A DNA stretch of 64,000 bases, taken from assembly GCF_004777465.1 (NCBI RefSeq), contig NZ_CP038462.1, forward strand, positions 310,001-374,000, read 5' to 3'. Positions 25,523 to 34,239 of this stretch are shown piece by piece. Both the position numbers and the translations under genes were made by a program. Each line of letters starts with the position of its first letter. Positions within the stretch are counted from its first letter, which is position 1. Source of the stretch: Nocardioides daphniae. GTDB lineage: Bacteria > Actinomycetota > Actinomycetes > Propionibacteriales > Nocardioidaceae. Below the pieces are notes generated by a model. That model searched no databases and was not told where the DNA came from. It saw nothing but the letters and a program-made list of their open reading frames with translations.

Positions 25523-26340
25523 TCACCAGGCCTGGCTCGTACGCCGACGGGTGAGGCTGCGGCGTCCGTGCAGCCAGAGGGCGAGCGCCCCCAGCGGCAC
25601 GGCCCACAGGGCCATCCCGGCGAGCGCCGCGACGGCGCGCCCGGGGGTCGCCCCGGCGCCGGCCACGTCGTGCGCCAGCAACGGCGGCGACAGCGCCACC
25701 AACGCCTCGGCCAGCCACGCCACCGGCCGCGGCAGGTAGCCCGCGACCGCCGAGGCGGTGATCGGGACGACCGCCCACCAGCCCAGCAGGGCCAGGGCTG
25801 CGCCGACCGGGTGGTCGACCGCGATCCCGACCATGGCTGCCAAGGTGCAGAGCATGGCTCCGGCGACGGCACCGCACAGGACGCCCAGCGCCACTTGGCC
25901 CGCCGCTGCCGGCCGGCGGCAGTGTCGGCCGCCGCGGCTGCGACCGTGCCGACCAGCAGGGCGACGGCACCGGTGTGCACGCCCGCGACCGAGGCGACGG
26001 CGGTGAGGCGGGCAGCGTACGAGCGGGAGCGGTCGGGGGTGAGGGCGAGCGTCGTCGGTCCGGCGCCACGGCTGGTGTGGGCGCCGGCGTGCAGGGCGGC
26101 GCCGACGGCGAGGACGAGTGCGGCGGCCGCGACCCCCAGCGCGACCGGGGCGCCGACGCGGGTCGCGAAGGGCAGCGCGCCGAGGCCGAACACGAGCCCG
26201 CCGAGCAGGCTGGCGACCAGTGCCGGGACCAGCCCGCCCTGGCGCAGGAGCCGGCGCACCTCGGCCCGCAGCACCACCGCCCAGGTCTGGGCGGGTGGGC
26301 GCAGGTCGGCGGGCAGCGGGGCGAGCGGGGTGAGGCTCAC
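25523..26340 (-). CDS. ABC exporter permease, frameshifted
   Basis: Membrane component of an ABC-2-like exporter, about 270 residues with six or more hydrophobic segments (GGLVPALVASLLGGLVFGLG, APVALGVAAAALVLAVGAAL, VHTGAVALLVGTVAAAAA, VALGVLCGAVAGAMLCTLAA, AALALLGWWAVVPITASAV, ALAGMALWAVPLGALALWL). The frame breaks near 25893; one extra base would join AGRQRRA to VALGVL. GTG at 26340 overlaps the ATPase stop by three bases (GTGA), so the pair is coupled. The substrate is unknown. Confidence 0.7.
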
Positions 26341-27191
26341 GCGGCGCCTCCCGAGCGGCGGGCGAGGGTGGAGAGGTGGGTCAGGCCGGGGGCGTGGTCG
26401 AAGGCGACCCGCCCTACGGCGGCGGGCTCGGCGTGCACGACGGCGCCCTGCCCCTCGCGCACGACCTGGAAGCCGCGCTCCTGCAGCGCCCCGACGACCA
26501 GCTCGAGGTGGTCGGACTCCACGTAGCTCATCGTCTCGTCCGCGGTCTGGAAGCTGGCCCGCGGCCCGGAGCACACGACGCGGCCGCGGTCGAGCATCAC
26601 GACGTGGTCGGCGACGGGGGCGACGTCGCCGAGGCGGTCGGCGGTGATGAGCACGGCCCCGCCGCGGGTGGCGGTCGCCCGGACGATGCCGTGCAGCCAC
26701 GCGGTCGAGTCGGCGTCGAGCCCGCGGGTGGGCTGGTCGAGGAGCAGGTGGTGCGGGTCGCCACTCAGGGCGGAGGCGATCCCGAGGCGCTGGCGCATCG
26801 CCGGGGTGCAGTCCTTGATGCGCCGGTGTCGGGCGCCGTGCAGCCCGACGCAGGCGAGCAGGTCGTCGACGCGACCGCGGGGGAGCCCCTGGAGCGCGCA
26901 GACGTGGGCGAGGTGGCTCTCCAGGGTGAACTCCTCGGGCAGCCAGTCGTCGGTGAGCTGCAGCCCCACCAGTGCACCGGGGCGCCGCGCCTCGGCCAGC
27001 GGGTGCCCGTCGATGAGCACGCGGCCGTGGTCGGGGCGTACGAGGCCCGCGATGACGCCCAGCGTCGTCGTCCTGCCCGCGCCCGTGCTGCCGACCAGGG
27101 CGGTGACGGCACCGTCGGGGACGCCGAAGCTGACGTGGTCGAGCGCCCGGTGGGAGCCGTAAGTCTTCGTCACGGAGGAGACGGTGATCAT
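26337..27191 (-). CDS. ABC transporter ATPase with degenerate catalytic motifs
   Basis: A 284-residue ATPase of ABC type, partner of the permease downstream. The fold is complete, but three key motifs differ from consensus: Walker A reads GSTGAGRTTT (Lys replaced by Arg), Walker B reads LLLDQPTRGLD (catalytic Glu replaced by Gln) and the signature reads CTPAMRQRLGIA instead of LSGGxxQR. The codons AGG and CAG are plain, with no frameshift nearby. About 80 residues after the ATPase core (from SYVESDHLELVVGALQERG) resemble the C-terminal extension of drug-exporter ATPases. It may bind but hydrolyse ATP poorly, or depend on another ATPase. ATG at 27191 has a GGAGAG site. Confidence 0.82.
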   Translation of the reverse strand: MITVSSVTKTYGSHRALDHVSFGVPDGAVTALVGSTGAGRTTTLGVIAGLVRPDHGRVLIDGHPLAEARRPGALVGLQLTDDWLPEEFTLESHLAHVCALQGLPRGRVDDLLACVGLHGARHRRIKDCTPAMRQRLGIASALSGDPHHLLLDQPTRGLDADSTAWLHGIVRATATRGGAVLITADRLGDVAPVADHVVMLDRGRVVCSGPRASFQTADETMSYVESDHLELVVGALQERGFQVVREGQGAVVHAEPAAVGRVAFDHAPGLTHLSTLARRSGGAA

Positions 27192-27270
27192 CGGCCTGCC
27201 TCGCTCTCCTCGCTCTGGTCGCGGTGGGGTTCGCGCAGTCGTCACCCGGGTGGAAGGTGCTCGGCACGCT

Positions 27271-27370
27271 AGTGAACGAACTCGCCCTCAGGGGTGTGTC
27301 TCATCGTGATCGGCGTCACGACGCTTGCCTATTTTGTTCAATAGAGACAGTTCTCGCCAGTAGGTTCACT
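27271..27370 (+). promoter_or_regulatory. Control region of the desaturase operon
   Basis: This A/T-richer gap contains AGTGAACGAACT (27271-27282), CTATTTTGTTCAATAG (27329-27344, 5-bp inverted repeat) and TAGGTTCACT (27361-27370), in which GTTCACT is the inverse of AGTGAAC. TAGGTT could be the -10 box. TetR-type fatty-acid regulators bind AGTGAAC-like half sites, so control by such a repressor is plausible but untested. Confidence 0.4.
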
Positions 27371-27416
27371 GGATCTGGTCAGGAATCTAGCCCGGTGGGC
27401 GGTGCACCATGGAGGC

Positions 27417-28531
27417 ATGCCCTCGACGATGGACCGCCCCGGACGCCTCCGCGACCGAGCCATCCGCCTGGTGGAGGCCGCGACCACCCCGTTGCTGCCG
27501 GCCGACTACCTCGACCTCTTCGCCCCGCTGCGCCCCGGCGCCGAGCTCCGCGGCCGCATCGTCTCGGTGCACCCGGAGACCGCCGACGCCGCGACGATCG
27601 TGATCAAGCCCGGCGCCGACTGGGCCGGCCACCAGCCCGGCCAGTACACCCGCATCGGCATCGACGTCGACGGCGTACGCCAGTGGCGCGCCTACTCGCT
27701 GACGCACGGCCCGCGCACCGACGGCCTGATCTCCATCACCGTCAAGGCGGTCGCCGACGGCGTCGTCAGCCGCCACCTGGTGCACGACTGCCCCGTGGGC
27801 AGCATCGTCCACCTCGAGCAGGCGGCCGGCGAGTTCGTCCTGCCCGACCCCGACGGCGGCAAGTTCCTGATGGTGACCGCCGGCTCCGGCGTCACCCCTG
27901 TGATCGGGATGCTCCGCAACCTCTTCCCGGTCGCCGACTCCGGTGCGGTGCACCTGGAGCGCAGCAAGAACTTCGACATCGTCGTCGTCCACGTCGCGCC
28001 CAGCGAGCCCGACTCGATCTTCCTGCGCGACCTGCAGGCGCTCGACGCCGCGGGCTGATCCGCCTCGTCGCCCGCTACGACGACGTGCACGGCGTGCTCG
28101 ACGTCAACACGCTCGACCAGCTCGTCCCCGACCTCGCCACGCGTACGACGCTCGCGTGCGGCCCGTCGGGCCTGCTCAACGCGCTCACCGAGCACCACGA
28201 GCGTGCTGGCGTGCCGCTCGTCATCGAGCAGTTCCGCACCACCCGCGTCGAGCCCGGCGAGGGCGGCACGCTCCACTTCGCCAGGAGCGACAAGGAGCTG
28301 GTCGTCGACGGCGCCACGCCGATCCTCGACGCCGCCGAGGACGCCGGGATGCTGATGCGCTCCGGCTGCCGCATGGGCCTGTGCATGGGCTGCCTCATCC
28401 CGATGACCGAGGGCACCGTGCGCGACCTGCGCAACGGCGAGCTCACCACTGCCATCCCCGGCGAGTCCGGCACCGTCAAGGTCCAGACCTGCGTGAAGAC
28501 CGCCGCCGGGCCCTGCCACTTCGATCACTGA
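27417..28531 (+). CDS. Ferredoxin reductase with C-terminal 2Fe-2S domain, frameshifted
   Basis: Electron-supply protein of about 370 residues: an FAD domain (GQYTRIGIDVDGVRQWRAYS), an NAD(P)H domain (FLMVTAGSGVTPVIGMLRNL) and a plant-type 2Fe-2S domain with SGCRMGLCMGC and a distal VQTCVKTAAGPC. The frame stops at about 28056 (DAAG then TGA); one missing base restores RLIRLVARYDDVHG. It lies 31 bases before a fatty-acid desaturase, the arrangement of Mycobacterium tuberculosis Rv3230c-DesA3, where the reductase feeds electrons from NADPH to the desaturase. The start is ATG 27417 or 27429; neither has an ideal ribosome site. Confidence 0.87.
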
Positions 28532-28562
28532 TCCAGACAGCCACCGCTGAAGGAGACACACG

Positions 28563-29826
28563 ATGACCGTCATCCAGAACAAGAGCGACAACCCGATCGC
28601 CCACCTGTCCAAGGCGCAGATCGAGGAGCTCGGCCGCGAGCTCGACGCGATCCGCCAGAAGATCATCGACTCCCGTGGCGCCGACGACGCGGCGTACATC
28701 CGCAAGGTCATCAAGACGCAGCGCTACCTCGAGATGGGCTCGCGCGGCGTGCTCCTCTTCTCGGTCTTCCCACCGGCCTGGGTGCTGGGCACCCTCGGCC
28801 TGAGCGTCTCGAAGATCCTCGAGAACATGGAGGTCGGCCACAACATCCTCCACGGCCAGTGGGACTGGATGCGCGACCCGAAGATCCACTCTTCGACGTG
28901 GGAGTGGGACAACGTCACCCCGTCGGAGGCGTGGAAGCACAGCCACAACGAGGTGCACACACACCTACACGAACATCGTGGGCAAGGACAACGACCTCGG
29001 CTACGGCATCATGCGCGTCGACGAGGACCAGAAGTGGTACCCGATGTACATCGCGCAGCCGGCGTGGAACTTCATCAACGCCTGCTTCTTCCAGTACGGC
29101 ATCGCGGCCTACGACCTCGAGCTCGGCAAGAACCTCAAGCGGTCGAAGGACAAGCGTCCCGCCGACTTCGACGACCAGGTCAAGCAGGTGCTGGTCAAGA
29201 TCCGCAAGCACATGACGCGCGACTACGTGATCCACCCGGTGCTGTCGATCCCGACCGGCTCGTTCCTGCCGACGATCGCCGCCAACCTGGTCGCCAACTG
29301 GGCCCGCAACGTGTGGAGCCACTCGGTCATCATGTGCGGCCACTTCCCCGAGGGCGTCGAGACCTTCGAGAAGGACATGCTCGACGACGACGAGACCCGC
29401 GGCGACTGGTACATCCGCCAGATGCTCGGCTCGGCCAACATCTCGGGCTCCAAGGCCATGCACATCATGACCGGCAACCTGTCGCACCAGATCGAGCACC
29501 ACCTCTTCCCCGACCTGCCGTCGAACCGCTACGCCGAGGCCGCGGTCGAGGTGAAGGCGCTCTTCGAGAAGTACGGCCTGAACTACCTCGAGCGCCCGCT
29601 GGTCCCGCAGATCTACTCGGCCTGGCACAAGGTCGTGCGCCTCAGCTTCCCCAACGGCTGGCTCGAGACCACCACCGTCAAGAACCTGCCCAAGCAGGTC
29701 GGCCTGCTGGCCAAGATGGTGACCGGCGACCGCAGGACGCGTCGCCTCCTGCAGCGCCACCTCGACAACCAGGCCCGTCGCAAGGCCGTCAAGGTCGAGA
29801 AGGCCGAGGTCGTCGAGGCGGCCTGA
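28563..29826 (+). CDS. Fatty-acyl desaturase (DesA3-like), frameshifted
   Basis: Membrane di-iron desaturase of about 420 residues introducing a double bond into fatty acyl chains. The three histidine boxes are visible: GHNILHGQW, WKHSHNEVHH and LSHQIEHHLFP; membrane spans include LLFSVFPPAWVLGTLGL. The frame slips at about 28965 in a CACACACAC run: one extra A turns HHTYTNIVGKDND into HTHLHEH, destroying the second box as written. AAGGAG sits 8 nt before the ATG. It is cotranscribed with the reductase and ends at a strong hairpin. Confidence 0.9.
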
Positions 29827-29849
29827 CGCCACCTCGTACGCACGCAGCA

Positions 29850-29886
29850 CGGAAGGTTCGAGTCACCAGGTGGCTCGGACCTTCCG
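29850..29886. terminator. T-arm-like terminator hairpin, copy 1
   Basis: Arms CGGAAGGTTCGAGTCACC and GGTGGCTCGGACCTTCCG form an almost loopless hairpin with two wobble pairs, 23 bases after the desaturase stop. It is nearly identical to the copies at 43597 and 52670. Confidence 0.7.
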
Positions 29887-29970
29887 TTGTTTCCACGCGG
29901 CCCACTGCCGGGCGCGACCACCGGCGTGAGAGGGTCGTGCCGCACGACGAGCACGAGGAGCGAGGGCGTC

Positions 29971-30198
29971 ATGGGTGAGAGCACGGAGCAGGACCGGCAG
30001 GCGGCAGGGCGTACGCCCAGGCGTGCGAGCCCCGTCGCGAGCGTCGCGATGCTGCTCGTGGCTGGCATCGTGTGGTTCTTCCTGCACAACCTGGCCGACC
30101 TGCACTACGCCGTCGACCTGCTGCTCGCGGCCGTCGCCGGCGGCATCGCGGGCTTCGTCGTGCAGGAGGTCGCGGGCAGGCGCCGCGGCCAGGCCTGA
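29971..30198 (+). CDS. Small two-helix membrane protein
   Basis: A 75-residue protein with a charged N-terminus (GESTEQDRQAAGRTPRRAS) and two hydrophobic helices, VASVAMLLVAGIVWFFL and AVDLLLAAVAGGIAGFVV. The ATG at 29971 follows GAGGAGCGAGGG. I do not recognise a family. The size and layout resemble small actinobacterial membrane proteins of unknown role. Confidence 0.55.
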   Translation: MGESTEQDRQAAGRTPRRASPVASVAMLLVAGIVWFFLHNLADLHYAVDLLLAAVAGGIAGFVVQEVAGRRRGQA

Positions 30199-30303
30199 CC
30201 GAGCCCACCGGGGGAGCTCGTCGTCCATCCGGACGAAGTTCCCCATTCCGGGCGTCTGTGTCGGCGCTCGCGTCTAGCCTCCAGACGTCACGTCGGGTGC
30301 GTC

Positions 30304-33300
30304 ATGGAGGTCGCATTGTCCCTGTCAGCCGCTTCACGACACTGGATCACGGCGCTGTCCGTCGGTCTGGCGTCCTTCGCCTTCTCGGTCCCAGCCGCCA
30401 CGGCAGCACCCTCGGGTGGCGAGGGCGACGGGTCCTCCGTCACCCGCCTGCTGGCCACCGGCACCCGTACGACCGACGAGGCCGAGCGCCCCACCGACGA
30501 GGACCTCGCACCGCGCGACCGTGCCGCCCGCGTCGAGGCGGAGAGGCTCGACCAGCCCTTCGGTGACGAGCCCGAGGAGACCACGCCGAGCGAGCTGCTC
30601 GACGAGGCGGAGCGGGTCCACCGCGCCCTCCAGCGCCGCGACGTCGGGCGGGTCGCGAAGGCGCAGCAGGGCCTGACCGGGTCCTCCTCCATCTCCGGCA
30701 CCGTCACCAACGCGTCCGGCGAGGGTCTCGAGCAGGTCTGGGTCGGCGTCTTCCGCGAGCACCCGGAGCTGGAGGAGTGGGAGAGGTGGGAGTGGCTCCC
30801 CGGCACCATGACCGGGGCCGACGGCACCTTCACGGTCGGCGACCTCGAGGCAGGCAACTACCGACTCAGCTTCTCGCCCTCCGACCCGTACGCGAGCGAG
30901 TACTACGACGACGCCCGGACGTGGCGCGACGCCACCACGATCACGATCGGCTCCGCGCAGGCCCTGACCGGGGTCGACGCCGAGCTCGCCCTCGGGGCCG
31001 AGGTGGAGGGTGTGGTCTCCGCCCCCGCCGGCAGCGACCTCTCCTCGGTCTGGGTCCACCTGCTGGAGTGGGACGACCAGGACCAGTTCTGGAGCCCGAC
31101 CTTCTCCACCACCGTCTCCGACGACGGCACCTACCGCCTCTCGGGGGCGGCCGCTGGCGAGTACCGCGTGCTCTTCTCCCCGCAGAGCAGCGAGCTGCTC
31201 GAGCGAGAGTACTACGACGGGGTCGCCGACGTCGACGCCGCGACGCCGGTGACGCTGCGAGCCGGTCAGGTGCAGGCGGGCATCGACGCCGACCTCGTCC
31301 GCGCCTCGACGATCACGGGCCGCGTGCAGCTGCCGGCCGGCTTCTCCCCCGAGGACGTCAACGTGGTGGCCTACCGCGACGGCGAGGGCGAGGACGACTG
31401 GGAGTGGGCGGGCTCCACCATGCCGGCGCTCGACGGGTCCTACCGGCTTGCGCTCGAGGGCGCTGGCCGCTTTCGGGTGCGGTTCGACGGTCCCGACGGG
31501 ATCGTCACCGAGTACTACGACGACGCTGACCTCTTCGACGACGCCACCGTGATCGAGGCCGCCCAGGGCGAGCAGGTCACCGGCATCGACGCGACCCTCG
31601 AGCAGGGCGCCAGCATCGCCGGAGTGGTCTCGGGGCCCGGTGGTCCCCTGCAGGACGTCACCGTCGCCGCCTACGAGGTCACCGGCGAGGGTGACGACCT
31701 CGACTGGGAGTGGGTGGGCTCGGCCGAGACCCGCGCCGACGGCAGCTACACGGTCCTGGGACTCGGGGCCGGGCGTCACCGGGTCCGCTTCATGGACGGG
31801 ACGGGCCGCCACCTGTCGGAGTACTACGACGACGTGGCGAGCATCTACCGAGCCACCGACCTGACCTTGGCGCGCGGCGCGTCCCTCACCGGCATCAACG
31901 CGAGGCTGGCCGTGGCCGGCCAGATCACCGGCCGCGTCACCTCCGCCGACGACCCCGAGAGCCTCGAGGTCGTGGCCCACCGCCTGGTCCAGGACGAGGA
32001 CGGCCCCTGGTGGTCCGAGGACGCCTACGCCTCCGTGGACGAGACCGGTGCCTACACCCTCGGCGGCCTGCCCACCGGTCAGTACCGCATCGAGTTCTAC
32101 TCCTACGGCGACAGCGTCGGCGAGTTCTACGACGACGTCCCCACCCTGGAGGAGGCCCGGACGATCTCCGTCACCGCCGGCTCCACCGTGAGTGGGATCA
32201 ACGCCAGCCTCGAGGTCGGCGGCGTCGTCACCGGCCGGATCACCGTGCCCGTCGGCACGGACACCGACGACCTCGCCGCGCGCCTCTACCAGTGGGACGC
32301 GAGCGACCCGGAGGACCCGTACTGGCGGCGTACGAAGACCGCGTGGGTCGACGAGAGCGGCACCTACCGCGCGTCGGGGCTGCGGGCCGGCGCCTACAGG
32401 GTCGAGCTCTCCGACGACTCCGGAGCCCTCGAGCCGGTGTGGTTCCGTGACGCCTCGACGGTCGAGGCCGCCCAGGACGTCGTGGTGGCGCACGGTCGGG
32501 AGACCACCGGGATCGACGCCACCCTCAAGCCGTGGGCCACGCTGTCCGGCGTGGTGACCGGCCCGGTCGGCGAGGACGTGGGCGGTGTCGAGGTCCAGGT
32601 CTGGGAGCACGGCGCCACGCCCGCCCAGGACGCGTGGTGGGATCCCGTCGGCCACGCCACGACCCAGGAGGACGGCTCCTTCACGGTGACCGGCCTGCGC
32701 GCCGGGACGTACGCCGTGGAGTTCCGCACCAACGGCCGGCTCGCCGGTGAGTGGTACCAGGACGCGGCCGACCGCGCGAGCGCGGCCGCCGTGCGGGTCG
32801 CCGCCCACACGGCCGTGACCGGCATCAGGGCCACCCTCGACCTGGGGTCGACGGTCCGCGGCCGCGTCACCTCGGCCAGCTCTCCTGTCGGCGACGTCCG
32901 CGTCTCCGTCCTGCAGGAGCGACGCTGGGACGACTTCTCCGAGTGGGAGCGGGTCTCCAGCTCCTACGTGGGCCAGGACGGCTCGTACGAGGTCGGCGGC
33001 CTGCGTGCCGGCACCTACAAGGTCGCCTTCGAGGACCAGGAGGGTGACCTACTCGACGAGTACTACGACGACGCCCCCACGATCGCGCAGGCCAAGGACG
33101 TGGTGGTCGGCACGCGCACGACGGTCCAGGGGATCAACGCCGACCTGGCGCGCGCCAGCACGATCTCGGGGACCGTGCGCGGCACCTTCGACGTCGACGG
33201 CCTCGAGGTCGTGGCCCTCCGCCTGGTGGACGGCGAGTGGGAGTGGGCGTGGAGCGCCTCGGTCCGCGAGGACGGGACGTACACGATCGGCCGCCTGGCC

Positions 33301-34095
33301 GCCGGCACCTACCGCGTGCTCTTCCGTGACTGGACCTCCGGCAACGTCTCCACCTACTACGGCGGCGCGCTCGACGTGGAGTCCGCGAGGGACGTCCGGG
33401 TGGGCGTCGAGCAGGCCCTCACGGGCATCGACGCCACCCTCGTCCCGGGCGGGAAGGTCAAGGGCTCGGTGACCGTGCCCGACGGCGTCCGCGTCACCGG
33501 CGTCAGCGTCACGGCCTACCGCAAGGTCGGCAGCGAGTGGCGGGCCGACGTACGCGCCGGCGTGAACGCGGACGGGACGTACGAGGTCAAGGGCCTCGCC
33601 TCAGGGACCTACCGGATCGGCTTCGAGCACGGCGACGACGCCGTCGTCGACGAGTTCTACGACAACGCCGCCACCGTCGAGCAGGCCAAGGACGTCGTCG
33701 TGGCCGACCGCGCCACGGTCTCGGGGATCGCCGCGGCCCTGTCGACGACCCCGCCGACCGGCCCGAAGCCGGAGGACCCGAAGCCGCAGGACCCTGCTCC
33801 GGCGCCGAAGGTGATCAAGCTGGTCAAGGCACCCAAGCTGTCGGGCACCGCCAAGGTCGGCAAGACCCTCAAGGTGTCGAAGGGCACCTGGAAGCCCGGG
33901 CAGGTGACGGTCAAGTACCAGTGGTTCGTGAAGCAGGGCAAGAGGTGGGTGGTGGTCAAGAAGGCCACCAGGCCGTCGCTCAAGCTGACCAGGACGATGA
34001 AGGGCAAGCAGGTGCGGGTCCGGCTGACGGTGAGCGCGAAGGGCTACAGGACGCTCGTCCACACCACCAAGGCCTCGAAGAAGATCAGGAAGTGA
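30304..34095 (+). CDS. Large secreted protein with ten tandem carboxypeptidase-regulatory-like repeats
   Basis: A 1263-residue surface or secreted protein. A signal peptide (SLSAASRHWITALSVGL to ATAA) is followed by an acidic 85-residue region, then ten repeats of 85-105 residues from about residue 125 to 1150. Each opens with a strand like ITGRVT, has DGTYTVGGLxAGxYRV-type cores, an E(Y/F)YDDA motif and closes with TGI(D/N)ATL, as in carboxypeptidase-regulatory/Cna-B beta-sandwiches. A Pro-rich spacer (PKPEDPKPQDPAPAPK) leads to a last Ig-like domain (KLSGTAKVGKTLKVSKGTW). No sortase motif or terminal helix is seen, so it may be released. Function unknown; adhesion or matrix roles are guesses. 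Confidence 0.8.
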   Translation: MEVALSLSAASRHWITALSVGLASFAFSVPAATAAPSGGEGDGSSVTRLLATGTRTTDEAERPTDEDLAPRDRAARVEAERLDQPFGDEPEETTPSELLDEAERVHRALQRRDVGRVAKAQQGLTGSSSISGTVTNASGEGLEQVWVGVFREHPELEEWERWEWLPGTMTGADGTFTVGDLEAGNYRLSFSPSDPYASEYYDDARTWRDATTITIGSAQALTGVDAELALGAEVEGVVSAPAGSDLSSVWVHLLEWDDQDQFWSPTFSTTVSDDGTYRLSGAAAGEYRVLFSPQSSELLEREYYDGVADVDAATPVTLRAGQVQAGIDADLVRASTITGRVQLPAGFSPEDVNVVAYRDGEGEDDWEWAGSTMPALDGSYRLALEGAGRFRVRFDGPDGIVTEYYDDADLFDDATVIEAAQGEQVTGIDATLEQGASIAGVVSGPGGPLQDVTVAAYEVTGEGDDLDWEWVGSAETRADGSYTVLGLGAGRHRVRFMDGTGRHLSEYYDDVASIYRATDLTLARGASLTGINARLAVAGQITGRVTSADDPESLEVVAHRLVQDEDGPWWSEDAYASVDETGAYTLGGLPTGQYRIEFYSYGDSVGEFYDDVPTLEEARTISVTAGSTVSGINASLEVGGVVTGRITVPVGTDTDDLAARLYQWDASDPEDPYWRRTKTAWVDESGTYRASGLRAGAYRVELSDDSGALEPVWFRDASTVEAAQDVVVAHGRETTGIDATLKPWATLSGVVTGPVGEDVGGVEVQVWEHGATPAQDAWWDPVGHATTQEDGSFTVTGLRAGTYAVEFRTNGRLAGEWYQDAADRASAAAVRVAAHTAVTGIRATLDLGSTVRGRVTSASSPVGDVRVSVLQERRWDDFSEWERVSSSYVGQDGSYEVGGLRAGTYKVAFEDQEGDLLDEYYDDAPTIAQAKDVVVGTRTTVQGINADLARASTISGTVRGTFDVDGLEVVALRLVDGEWEWAWSASVREDGTYTIGRLAAGTYRVLFRDWTSGNVSTYYGGALDVESARDVRVGVEQALTGIDATLVPGGKVKGSVTVPDGVRVTGVSVTAYRKVGSEWRADVRAGVNADGTYEVKGLASGTYRIGFEHGDDAVVDEFYDNAATVEQAKDVVVADRATVSGIAAALSTTPPTGPKPEDPKPQDPAPAPKVIKLVKAPKLSGTAKVGKTLKVSKGTWKPGQVTVKYQWFVKQGKRWVVVKKATRPSLKLTRTMKGKQVRVRLTVSAKGYRTLVHTTKASKKIRK

Positions 34096-34157
34096 GCGGC
34101 CGGTGGGGCCGTGACGTCGTCGGCCCCCACCGGTCCCCGACGACCTATCCTCGACGC

Positions 34158-34238
34158 ATGCGACCAGCCCCTCGTCCCGTCCCGCCCGTCGTCATGACCG
34201 GTGGGTCGAGCGACCGGCCGGCCGGCGGGGCGCGCTGA
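34158..34238 (+). CDS. Possible 26-codon leader ORF
   Basis: TATCCT ends 6 nt before an ATG at 34158, the leaderless pattern of this genome. The ORF encodes 26 residues (MRPAPRPVPPVVMTGG, then SSDRPAGGAR) and ends with TGA one base before the GTG of the next gene. It may be a translated leader, or the true N-terminus of that gene if an undetected indel lies in the GC-rich stretch between. Confidence 0.35.
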   Translation: MRPAPRPVPPVVMTGGSSDRPAGGAR

Positions 34239-34239
34239 C

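Noticed and set aside
28940..28990. Programmed frameshifting in the desaturase gene
   Set aside because: The slip lies in a CACACACAC run without a slippery heptamer or stimulatory structure and would destroy a histidine box; an inserted base is simpler.
29850..29886. The GGTTCGAGTC hairpin as a tRNA or tRNA fragment
   Set aside because: No acceptor, D-arm or anticodon arm surrounds it; only the T-loop-like core matches.
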